Shown: piece by piece, positions 1 to 7,929 of the stretch
Layout: each line of letters opens with the position of its first letter
How positions within the stretch are numbered: position 1 is the stretch's first letter
Source: Shewanella glacialipiscicola
GTDB lineage: Bacteria; Pseudomonadota; Gammaproteobacteria; Enterobacterales; Shewanellaceae
Direction: 5' to 3'
Length of the DNA stretch: 64,000 nt
Assembly: GCF_023283485.1 (NCBI RefSeq)
Contig: NZ_JAKILU010000001.1
Coordinates: forward strand, 1 to 64,000
Made by a program: the position numbers and the translations under genes
Notes under the pieces: model-generated
Told to the model about the DNA's origin: nothing
The model's database searches: none
What the model saw: only the letters and a program-made list of their open reading frames with translations

Positions 1-86
1 CCCATCCCGAACTCAGCAGTGAAACGCAAACGCGCCGATGGTAGTGTGGGGTCTCCCCATGTGAGAGTAGGTCATCGCCAAGCGCC
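1..86 (+). rRNA. rrf: 5S ribosomal RNA, 3' part
   Basis: The first bases of the window read as the conserved 5S rRNA core (CCCATCCCGAACTCAG near the start, then GGTAGTGTGGGG and GAGAGTAGG toward the end). About 30 bases of the 5' end lie before the window. The 3' boundary is approximate, judged from alignment in memory to the E. coli 5S end. A strong terminator follows about 20 bases later, so this is the last gene of an rRNA operon. Confidence 0.95.
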
Positions 87-106
87 TAATTATCTCGATG
101 AGATGT

Positions 107-137
107 AAAAAAGCCAGCTGAATAAGCTGGCTTTTTT
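107..137 (+). terminator. rRNA operon rho-independent terminator
   Basis: A perfect stem (AAGCCAGCT / AGCTGGCTT) with a 5-base loop is followed by a run of T. It lies about 20 bases after the 5S gene and ends the rRNA transcript. A smaller hairpin, ATCTC-gat-GAGAT, sits just upstream at 92-104. Confidence 0.9.
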
Positions 138-323
138 ACGTCTGCAATTTGGCAGAAGAAGTGGATTTTGAAGCCTTAAAAAAATTCAACTATTTACAAA
201 GCTATTGAGCTATATGTTGAGTCGCCAGTTCACACTAAACTGACGGTTTGATTATTGACAATTGAAGCTGTGTTCTGGGGGGGGAGCTAGCCTCTCCACA
301 ACGCTAGTATATTGTTGAATGAA

Positions 324-1067
324 TCACTCTTGATTGATTTTGGCCTTGAAGCTGGCTTTAGTATTGTCGTTGGCTTGTTTATACCAATAATCAAGCATCT
401 GGCTGATTTCAGTTTGGCTAGGCTGGGTAGCTTGCTGAACCTTATCATCGACCGCAGAGACTGTTGACGTCATCACTGCTGGTGCGAGCAAGTTTGTGGA
501 TGCGATGGCTGGAGCTTGGCGCATTTGTGGCTGGCCTGATGATAGTGTTTTGGTTGACGGTGGAACCATGGCATTACCCGATTGTGTCATCGTGATGTTC
601 AATGATGCGGGGCGATCGCTAAGGTTGTACTGCAGTATTTCGTGCTCAAAATCCCGCCCTAGTTGAACCCCATTCTTAATCAATTTATCGCTGGTAAAAC
701 TCACCGCTTCATCTTGAGTATTTAATAGCGTCAACTCGGCTGATTCATCAAATTTTTTTGCGTCTTTGGCTGAGTTTATAGCAGGAAGTTTAAGAGTCAA
801 TATTTGCTCTGAGGCATCAAAACGGATAATTAACACATCAGATAGATAATGTACTGAATCAGCCTGTTGTCGGTATTGCGCAGCATAACGAAAGGCAATT
901 TGATTCATACCATCGGCTAAGATGAGTTCGCCACTCTTTACTGCTGGTTTACCATTGACTGTTAGCACTTCAGCGTTTTTAGGTAGCTTTAGATTCACAT
1001 CGGCGGCAGCGGGTTGCACAGTGCTTAGCATTAACGCTGTGGCACATAAGATTGATTGATATTTCAT
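324..1067 (-). CDS. DUF2057 family secreted protein (YccT-like)
   Basis: A 247-residue protein with a Sec signal peptide (residues 1-22, ending AAA-DV). It resembles the DUF2057/YccT family: the mature N-terminus opens with an L-x-L-P segment, followed by predicted beta-strands carrying 'VNGKPAV' and 'L-x-DGMNQIAFRY'. The E. coli relative YccT is a periplasmic protein reported to inhibit curli assembly. Whether that role applies here is unknown. The C-terminal third (about 160-220) is rich in Ser, Thr, Gln and Ala and probably disordered. The gene is monocistronic, convergent with the rRNA operon, and has a GAGAA ribosome-binding site before the ATG. Confidence 0.75.
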   Translation of the reverse strand: MKYQSILCATALMLSTVQPAAADVNLKLPKNAEVLTVNGKPAVKSGELILADGMNQIAFRYAAQYRQQADSVHYLSDVLIIRFDASEQILTLKLPAINSAKDAKKFDESAELTLLNTQDEAVSFTSDKLIKNGVQLGRDFEHEILQYNLSDRPASLNITMTQSGNAMVPPSTKTLSSGQPQMRQAPAIASTNLLAPAVMTSTVSAVDDKVQQATQPSQTEISQMLDYWYKQANDNTKASFKAKINQE

Positions 1068-1221
1068 ACGTTTTCTCAGTTGTTACAAGAGCGCCGCTAA
1101 ATAATAAGGCTAATATCTGACGGCACAAAGCGGGTAATGCTTAGTGTGGTTTATGATAACCTTAATGGCGATAAGTCGTTTATATGAAACGCAGATTAGC
1201 GTTAATTTTATCTGCGGGGAA

Positions 1222-1247
1222 TAAAAAAGGCTCACGAGGAGCCTTTT
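1222..1247 (-). terminator. terminator after the cpdB-like gene
   Basis: On the minus strand the hairpin AAAAGGCTC / GAGCCTTTT is followed by a T-rich run. It begins 24 bases after the stop codon of the nucleotidase gene. Confidence 0.75.
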
Positions 1248-1270
1248 GAGTGATATTTGTTATTGAACGT

Positions 1271-3337
1271 CTATTGGGTTAAGTCAATGCTATAAACGGC
1301 GAAACCCAGTGCATCGGTGCTGATCTTCTTCATTTCACGTTGCTGATTATCTTTGATAAAGGCAGCAGCTTTATCACTATCTTGAGTTTCGAAGCGAACG
1401 TCTAATACGATGTTAGTGGTGATTGTTTTAAAATCCCAGTTGTAATCGGCACTTGGATTAACCATGGCGTCGTACTTACCCGTCACTTCGTTGAACTTAG
1501 ACTGCTCTGTGATATAGGCGGCTAATGCTTCGCGGTTTGTGTCTGGTAGCTCCAGAACAACATGATCGCTACCCGTACCTGCAAATTTACCGCCAAAAGC
1601 GCGGTAGTTATTTGAGGTGACGATAAACTCTTTTGTCGCAAGCTCTTCACCTGTAATGACTTTACCGTTTTCGTCTGTATAGCTTAAATCTACAATACGA
1701 TTTGCACTGGCATTAACCACTGCGCAATCGCGGTCAAACTTACTCGGTTGCGTAACATCAATCTTATAAGTTAAGCCATCTAGCACGTCAAAGTTATAGG
1801 TTGGATGACCATCCCAGTTGATTAAACCCTGTGGCGTAGTTTTTGTAGGGTCGATTTGATTGAATTGGTTGGCTGAACACTCGAGCCAATCTTTCAATTC
1901 GGCGCCATTTGCTTTGACTGCCACCATAGTATTGGGATACAGGTACAGATCTGCGGCGTTTTTGAAGGTCAGTGGACCTTTATCGACTTGAACAAATTGG
2001 TCCGCATCGCTGCTTGTGCCGTGGCGTCCACCCGCTTTAAAAGGGGCTGAGGCTGACAGCACTGGTAGCCCTTGTAATGCTGCGGGTAATTTCGCTTTTA
2101 CGTTAGCGATTTGCGCATCTGAAACGATTTGCACCGTAGGATCGTCTTGCACTAAGGTGAGAAAGCTATACATATCTGCCGCAGCGACACCGATAGGTTC
2201 ATCCACAAAGGCGAGGGTGCCTTGGTGCTCAGCTGCGACGGCATCATGAATAGCGGCATCAGCGGTAACTAATGCGGTTTTATTCGCGCCATCATAAATC
2301 GGACGAGCCTCAGTTTTTGCACTAATAACAGTCCATTTACCGTCCTTACGCTCAAGTTTAAAGTCAACCACGCCTAAGTTATCCCCCCAACGGCCTGGCA
2401 TCACGGCGGGTACACCGTTTAGTAAACCTTGAGTCACATCAGTATTGGGTAAGTCAGCATATTTAGCATCTGGGAAGATAGAGTGGCTATGGCCAAATAA
2501 AATCGCATCGATACCATCAACGTAAGTTAACGCGTAAGTGGCGTTTTCAGCCATAGGATCGCCAGGATTTTCAGACGAACCAATACCTGAGTGAGGGATT
2601 GCGATAATAATGTCAGCCCCTTTAGCCTTCATTTCGGGGACATATTTTTTCGCGGTTTCAACAATATCCTCAACCGTTACTCTACCTGTAAGATTTTGTT
2701 TATCCCACAATAGGATTTGTGGTGGTACAAAGCCAATGTAACCAATTTTAATGCTTTGACTATTGCCTTCACTGTCGATAATTTGTTTTTCTTTGATGAT
2801 ATAAGGTGTGAATAAATTTTCACCTTTTTTTACTTCATTCCAACAGCCATTATCGTTAGCGCAATAAACGTTTGAGTTGATATAAGGAAAATCTGCACCA
2901 CTAATCGATTTATCTAAGAAATCTAAACCATAGTTAAATTCATGATTACCGATATTACCGACTTCATAATCTAATAGGTTCATGGCTTTATAAGCAGGGT
3001 GAACGTCGCCCATTTGCAGGCCAACTTTCGCCATATAATCGCCCATTGGGCTGCCTTGCAGTAGATCGCCGTTATCGACTAAAACACTGTTTTTAGCTTC
3101 GCTGCGTGCTGCATGGATCAAACTTGTGGTGCGGGCTAGACCGATAGTTGGGTCATCCTTACCACTGTAGTAGTTGAAATCCATGATATTAGTGTGTAAA
3201 TCTGTGGTTTCTAGTATCCGTAAATCGGCTTGAACGATTTTACCATCAGGTTGAATAATGGTGTCATCATCTGAGTTACAGGCACTCACACCCAAGGCTG
3301 CAGTGATCATCACTGCAAGTATTTTCTTATTTAACAT
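1271..3337 (-). CDS. cpdB: 2',3'-cyclic-nucleotide 2'-phosphodiesterase/3'-nucleotidase lipoprotein (CpdB-like)
   Basis: A 688-residue enzyme of the CpdB/UshA family. A lipoprotein signal ends in GVSAC (lipid-anchored Cys about residue 20). The N-terminal metallophosphatase domain carries ETTDLHTN at its start, a DNGDLLQGSP motif and GNIGNHEFNYG, which supply the two-metal site, and later IPHSGIG and FGHSH. The C-terminal 5'-nucleotidase domain covers roughly residues 390-640 and binds the base. Known family members hydrolyse 2',3'-cyclic nucleotides and 3'-nucleotides in the periplasm so that nucleosides and phosphate can be taken up. The lipid anchor is unusual compared with the soluble E. 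coli CpdB. A second, shorter nucleotidase lipoprotein with the same CNSDDD start lies at 42.1-43.8 kb. Confidence 0.88.
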   Translation of the reverse strand: MLNKKILAVMITAALGVSACNSDDDTIIQPDGKIVQADLRILETTDLHTNIMDFNYYSGKDDPTIGLARTTSLIHAARSEAKNSVLVDNGDLLQGSPMGDYMAKVGLQMGDVHPAYKAMNLLDYEVGNIGNHEFNYGLDFLDKSISGADFPYINSNVYCANDNGCWNEVKKGENLFTPYIIKEKQIIDSEGNSQSIKIGYIGFVPPQILLWDKQNLTGRVTVEDIVETAKKYVPEMKAKGADIIIAIPHSGIGSSENPGDPMAENATYALTYVDGIDAILFGHSHSIFPDAKYADLPNTDVTQGLLNGVPAVMPGRWGDNLGVVDFKLERKDGKWTVISAKTEARPIYDGANKTALVTADAAIHDAVAAEHQGTLAFVDEPIGVAAADMYSFLTLVQDDPTVQIVSDAQIANVKAKLPAALQGLPVLSASAPFKAGGRHGTSSDADQFVQVDKGPLTFKNAADLYLYPNTMVAVKANGAELKDWLECSANQFNQIDPTKTTPQGLINWDGHPTYNFDVLDGLTYKIDVTQPSKFDRDCAVVNASANRIVDLSYTDENGKVITGEELATKEFIVTSNNYRAFGGKFAGTGSDHVVLELPDTNREALAAYITEQSKFNEVTGKYDAMVNPSADYNWDFKTITTNIVLDVRFETQDSDKAAAFIKDNQQREMKKISTDALGFAVYSIDLTQ

Positions 3338-3370
3338 AGTTATCTCTATTTATATTTATTTGACCCCTAC

Positions 3371-3392
3371 GCATGTTCCGTAAAGAACATGC
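3371..3392. promoter_or_regulatory. inverted repeat in the cpdB leader
   Basis: Perfect 8-base arms GCATGTTC and GAACATGC are separated by CGTAAA. The repeat begins 34 bases upstream of the cpdB-like start codon, in the expected leader or promoter. It could be an operator or an mRNA hairpin. There is no T-run typical of a terminator. Confidence 0.45.
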
Positions 3393-3506
3393 CCATCATC
3401 CCGTTAATTCAGTGTAACTTAACTGTTGGGTTAATTTGTCACCAAGTTAACGAGTGAGAATTATAAAGACATTTTATGAAATGAGTGTGACATTAATTGA
3501 ATAAAG

Positions 3507-3525
3507 TGGTCACAAATTGTGACCA
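3507..3525. promoter_or_regulatory. 19-bp perfect palindrome, likely operator
   Basis: TGGTCACAA-A-TTGTGACCA is a perfect odd-centred palindrome about 170 bases upstream of the cpdB-like start. The size and symmetry suit a dimeric helix-turn-helix regulator. I do not recognise the cognate factor. Confidence 0.5.
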
Positions 3526-4070
3526 ATAGCGAATTAGCCTAAATAGCGAGCTATTCAATCTGTGCATTTGTTATATGGATGTTTAAATAACCGAGGTGAA
3601 AAGTTTATTAAGAATAATTAACTTACTTTATCGGAACGGCGTTTTATTTACTGACACAGTTGTCTATGTTGAGAATATCTGGCTTAAAAAATCTAATTAA
3701 ATTGATTTAAATAATTCTTTTTACATCAAATTTTAATTAATGCTCATCACACCTGCTTGCATGTGCTTCGCTCTTATTGAAGCACATTAAATTTAACTGA
3801 GAATTGGCATAGATACATTTAGACTGGAAATACACATAAAGTGATACAAATTAACGGTTAACTGTGCAGGTAAAACTTGGCTGAAATAGGCATAAGTTGT
3901 TAAGGTAGCTCATCGAAATTGACGTACGTATCATATGTGTTCGTTAAACAGACGGCTTAAAATAGAATGCGTTAAACTGACTATTTTAAGCAGCAAGCTA
4001 AAATTCATTAGCACGCACCTTTCACTTTAAAAATACAATCGAAAGGGCTGCAACATTCAAGGGAGTTAAT

Positions 4071-6215
4071 ATGCGTAAGTCCGTTATTACCACAGCCGTG
4101 GCTACGGCTTTGTTACTGAGTGCTTGTTCAGACCAGCCTGCTGCAAATACCAATGAAGCCAAAAATGCCGTTGCTACGCAAACCGCCACTAAAGCAGAGG
4201 CAACTAATGTGTTACTGAGCAAGAGCTCACTGCAGGATCAAACACCGCAATTTAATCTGATCAATATGGCAGATTATGCTCCCGCCTTTGAGCAGGGCAT
4301 GAAAGCCCATGATGTCGAAATCGCGGCCATTATAAATAACAAACAAGCGGCCAGTTTTGACAACACCATTCTGGCAATGGAAACCTCAGGTGAGTTATTA
4401 ACGCGTGTATCGCGGATTTTCTTTAATCTTGCGGGTTTGATTTCGAATGATGATTTTCAGAAAACGGAAGCGGATCTTGCGCCTAAGTTAGCTGCCCACC
4501 GCGATAATATTTATCTCGACCCGACTTTATTTGCCCGTGTTGAAGCTGTGTATCAACAAAAGAGCAACTTGAATGCAGAAGATCAGCGTTTAGTTGAATA
4601 TTATTATGAGCAGTTTGTCCGTGCTGGCGCGAAATTGTCCGCCGAAGATAAAGCCAAGATGCGTGACTTTAATGCCGAGCTTGCAACCTTAGCGACGGAT
4701 TTTTCACAAAACAGCTTAAAATCATTTAAAGATGATGTGATTGTTGTAACCGATAAAGCGCAGTTAGTCGGTTTATCTGATAGCGAAATCGCCACCTTAG
4801 CCGCAGCGGCTAAAGCTGCCGGAAAAGAGGGTTACTTAATTACTCTCGTTAATACCACGCGCCAGCCTGTGCTGGCGAGTTTAGATAACCGAGAACTACG
4901 CCAAAAAGTGTGGCAAACCTCGGCGCATCGTTCGGTGGCAAGCAATGGTCCATTGATTGTTAAAATGGCGCAGATTCGAGCTAAAAAAGCCAACTTGCTG
5001 GGTTTTGATACCTGGGCATCCTATGCGGTCGCCGATCAAATGGCGAAAACCCCTGCCGCTGTGTATGAAATTCTCGATGATTTAGCCCCTAAAGCGCTGG
5101 CGCGCGCTAAAGTGGAGGCGGCTGACATTCAAGCTGAGATTAAAAAAGCGGGCGGTGATTTTGAACTGCAACCTTGGGACTGGGCTTATTACGCTAATAA
5201 AGTGCGTCAAGAGAAATACTCCCTCGACGAGAGCACTATCAAGCCCTATTTTGAGTTTAATACGGTATTACAAGACGGATTATTCTTCGCCATGCATAAA
5301 CTGTATGGCATCACTTTAAAAGCGCGCACCGATTTACCTGTGTGGCATTCCGATGTATTAGCCTTTGAAGTGTTTGATAAAGATAACAGTTCTATCGGGC
5401 TATTCTACCTTGACCCCTATGCCCGTGAAGGTAAAGGCGGCGGCGCGTGGATGGATGAGTTTGTCACCCAAAGCGGCCTACTTGGCACTAAACCTGTTGT
5501 TTACAACGCGCTTAATATTCCTAAGCCAGCCGATGGTCCAACCTTGATGACCTTCGATGAAGTGACCACTCTGTTCCATGAATTTGGCCATGCGGTACAC
5601 GGTTTATTCTCGCAGGTGAAATACCCAAGCGTTGCTGGCACATCAACGGCGCGTGACTTTGTTGAGTTCCCTTCACAGGTTAACGAAGATTGGAATATCG
5701 ACCCTGTTGTAATTGCTAACTATGCCAAACACTATCAAACGGGTGAGCCAATTCCAAAAGCGCTGCTTGATAAAATTCTAGCCGCAAATAAATTTGGTCA
5801 AGGTTTTGATACTGTTGAGTATTTGTCTGCAGCCTTGTTAGATATGGAATGGCACTCTATCAGCGCAGACACACAAATTAGTGATGTTGAGCAGTTTGAG
5901 CACCAAGTATTAGCTAAACACGGCCTTGATTTTGCGCCTATTCCACCACGTTATAAATCGAGCTACTTTAGCCATGCTTTCTCTGGTGGTTATTCCGCGG
6001 GATATTACGCCTATTTGTGGACCGAAGTGTTTGCTGCCGATGCCTTTGCTTATATGAGTGAGCAGGGCGGTTTAAAAACTGATAATGGTGACAAATTCCG
6101 TCAAGAAGTGTTATCTAAAGGCAACAGTGAAGATCTTATGCAAGATTATATTCACTTCACCGGTAAAAAACCGACAACCGAGGCACTGTTAAAGCGCCGT
6201 GGTTTAGTCGACTAA
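4071..6215 (+). CDS. M3 family metallopeptidase lipoprotein (Dcp/oligopeptidase A-like)
   Basis: A 714-residue zinc peptidase. The lipoprotein signal ends LLLSAC (Cys about residue 19), followed by a short low-complexity linker. The zinc site HEFGHAVHG starts at His503, and the downstream region holds the substrate-binding tail typical of M3 peptidases (F-S-H-x-F-S-G-G-Y-S-A-G-Y-Y). Family members cleave small peptides and dipeptidyl units. The anchor places this one in the envelope, unlike cytoplasmic E. coli OpdA. A GGGAG site precedes the ATG. A homologous lipoprotein is encoded on the other strand at 7.9-10.1 kb, with only a DUF2254 gene between them, so the pair may descend from a duplication. 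Confidence 0.9.
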   Translation: MRKSVITTAVATALLLSACSDQPAANTNEAKNAVATQTATKAEATNVLLSKSSLQDQTPQFNLINMADYAPAFEQGMKAHDVEIAAIINNKQAASFDNTILAMETSGELLTRVSRIFFNLAGLISNDDFQKTEADLAPKLAAHRDNIYLDPTLFARVEAVYQQKSNLNAEDQRLVEYYYEQFVRAGAKLSAEDKAKMRDFNAELATLATDFSQNSLKSFKDDVIVVTDKAQLVGLSDSEIATLAAAAKAAGKEGYLITLVNTTRQPVLASLDNRELRQKVWQTSAHRSVASNGPLIVKMAQIRAKKANLLGFDTWASYAVADQMAKTPAAVYEILDDLAPKALARAKVEAADIQAEIKKAGGDFELQPWDWAYYANKVRQEKYSLDESTIKPYFEFNTVLQDGLFFAMHKLYGITLKARTDLPVWHSDVLAFEVFDKDNSSIGLFYLDPYAREGKGGGAWMDEFVTQSGLLGTKPVVYNALNIPKPADGPTLMTFDEVTTLFHEFGHAVHGLFSQVKYPSVAGTSTARDFVEFPSQVNEDWNIDPVVIANYAKHYQTGEPIPKALLDKILAANKFGQGFDTVEYLSAALLDMEWHSISADTQISDVEQFEHQVLAKHGLDFAPIPPRYKSSYFSHAFSGGYSAGYYAYLWTEVFAADAFAYMSEQGGLKTDNGDKFRQEVLSKGNSEDLMQDYIHFTGKKPTTEALLKRRGLVD

Positions 6216-6234
6216 TCGGTTAGTTATTTAAAAT

Positions 6235-6270
6235 AAAAGGCTTGTTAGGGAAACCTAGCAAGCCTTTTTT
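6235..6270 (+). terminator. terminator after the first M3 peptidase
   Basis: The stem AAGGCTTG-TTAGG / CCTAG-CAAGCCTT has a GAAA loop and is followed by TTTTTT, 20 bases after the stop codon. It can also serve the convergent DUF2254 gene. Confidence 0.85.
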
Positions 6271-6311
6271 ATTGCGTTATATAACATATGACGCACCGAT
6301 TGAGCCACTGG

Positions 6312-7589
6312 CTAATCTGCTGGGCCGGTGAAGTGCGCAGCAGCTTGCACGGCTTTAAAATCTTCTGCGACATTCAGCGCAATTTGGGCACGTTTTAATG
6401 CTAATTCACTATGGTATTCAGCGGCGGCGCGTATATTTTTATCATGGCTCGATGCTAAAGAACCGAGGGCTTTTTGGAGTCGTACAGCCACTTCAACTAT
6501 GCCAGCGCCATCTCTAGCAATCGCCGTAAAAGCATCATCACACATATCCTGAGGGCATATTTCAGGTACTTCAATGCGATTGTACTTGGGTGTTTGGCTA
6601 TCAGTATTTGTCAAAGGCGCATCCCATAGCGTAAACAATCGTATTAGGGTTCCTATAATACAAATAGCTGTTCCGGGATCGTTCACCGCAGGCGACAGCG
6701 CGCGTCCAGCAATCTCCGACAATACCACTAAACCAAATCGTGGATCATCATCGAAAAGACGCACGTCACCAATCTGGAATGCTGCTAAAACGGGGGTATC
6801 ATCAAGCTCGGCTAAATCGCCTGAATCGGCACGAATGTAGGCTAATGGTCGATTTTGAGCAGCAAAAGTGCCCGGTAATGCCGCGATCACCACGCGCATT
6901 TTATGTTTTCCAGCCCAGTTTTGCAGTGCCGCAATGTTGATGTATTGAACATAACCGACATTAACCGCATGTACCGCGCGTCCGCTAGCCTCTGAGCTCA
7001 CTGATACGCCGCAAAGGGTGGGCGCATGCTTTCGCCGCTTTAGCGATGCAGCGGTCGCTATTTCTACTTTCTCAATCGTTGTGCCCATACGTCCGAGGCG
7101 AGCAATGCTATCTACCCAGCGCACAAATGTAAAAATCACTACGCTGAAGATCAGCGCCGTTAGCAGAAAAAGAATAAATAAACCTGCCGTTTGAAAGTAA
7201 CTATTTTTTACCGCCGTAAGGGCTACTATGCTAAAAATGAAGGCACCGACAAACGTGGAGAGTGCATTTTGAGATGCATCGTCTGCAACAACTAATACAA
7301 ATGATCGTGGTGTTGCTGTTGTTGCCGCAGAGGCATAGGCCGATACCATAGAACCCACTGAAAATGTGGCAATCACCAGCATGCTTGACGCCATGATGGA
7401 TAAGAGTACCTCAATGGAGTCTAATGAAATCTCAGGTGTGATCTGTGCTAATCCAGTTCCATCAGCCAATTTTGCGATTAAGGCTGCCATTATTGAAAGC
7501 AGGCAAACGATCAGTGGTTTTACCCACAGTCGGTGGCGAAACTGATTGAGAAAAACTCTGACGCGGTCAGTTAATAGGGTAGAGCTCAT
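6312..7589 (-). CDS. DUF2254 family membrane protein
   Basis: A 425-residue protein. I chose the ATG at 7589 because GCGGAG lies 6 bases before it, while the upstream ATG at 7610 has no such site. Four hydrophobic segments occupy roughly residues 20-160 (for example VCLLSIMAALIAKL and IMASSMLVIATFSVGSMV), and the remaining two thirds is soluble. This arrangement matches the DUF2254 family of predicted inner-membrane proteins, whose function is not established. It sits between two M3 peptidase lipoproteins and has its own transcription direction shared with the second one, but 340 bases separate them, so an operon is not evident. Confidence 0.75.
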   Translation of the reverse strand: MSSTLLTDRVRVFLNQFRHRLWVKPLIVCLLSIMAALIAKLADGTGLAQITPEISLDSIEVLLSIMASSMLVIATFSVGSMVSAYASAATTATPRSFVLVVADDASQNALSTFVGAFIFSIVALTAVKNSYFQTAGLFILFLLTALIFSVVIFTFVRWVDSIARLGRMGTTIEKVEIATAASLKRRKHAPTLCGVSVSSEASGRAVHAVNVGYVQYINIAALQNWAGKHKMRVVIAALPGTFAAQNRPLAYIRADSGDLAELDDTPVLAAFQIGDVRLFDDDPRFGLVVLSEIAGRALSPAVNDPGTAICIIGTLIRLFTLWDAPLTNTDSQTPKYNRIEVPEICPQDMCDDAFTAIARDGAGIVEVAVRLQKALGSLASSHDKNIRAAAEYHSELALKRAQIALNVAEDFKAVQAAAHFTGPAD

Positions 7590-7929
7590 TTCAGTCTCCG
7601 CAGTTGTCATCTTTTGCTAATACGTACACATTTTAAAGTAGAAAGATAAAAATGTGTGGTTAAGCTTTTTAAAAAACGGCTCAAAATAGATGTTGTCATT
7701 ATAGATAATATTCATCTAGTAATACTGGGCGCATACTATTTTAAATGGAGAACCCAAAAATTTAATTATTTGATTTATGGTTAATTAAATCTATTTTCCT
7801 GTAAATATTCTCAATAGGTAAATTCTAGCCGAATGAACATATAGACCCTATTTACGCTGTAATATCAAAAGTAACGGGAGCCTAGGCTCCCGTTACTAAT
7901 CTTACTTTTAACCTTTATTATTGGCGATA
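7590..7929. other. 340-bp intergenic region
   Basis: Very AT-rich. Apart from the terminator palindrome near 7871-7896 and the likely promoter of the DUF2254 gene, I see nothing in it. Confidence 0.6.
7871..7896 (-). terminator. palindromic terminator after the second M3 peptidase
   Basis: A 26-base perfect palindrome (GTAACGGGAGCC and its complement, joined at CTAG) followed on the minus strand by TTTT. It lies 33 bases past the stop codon of the upstream peptidase gene. Confidence 0.7.

Larger units (their letters stand above)
3338..4070. other. 733-bp intergenic region between divergent genes
   Basis: AT-rich region holding the promoters of the divergent CpdB-like and M3 peptidase genes. 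No open reading frame of note is seen. It contains two clear dyads, reported separately (3371-3392 and 3507-3525), and several AT-rich stretches that could be promoters. Confidence 0.7.
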
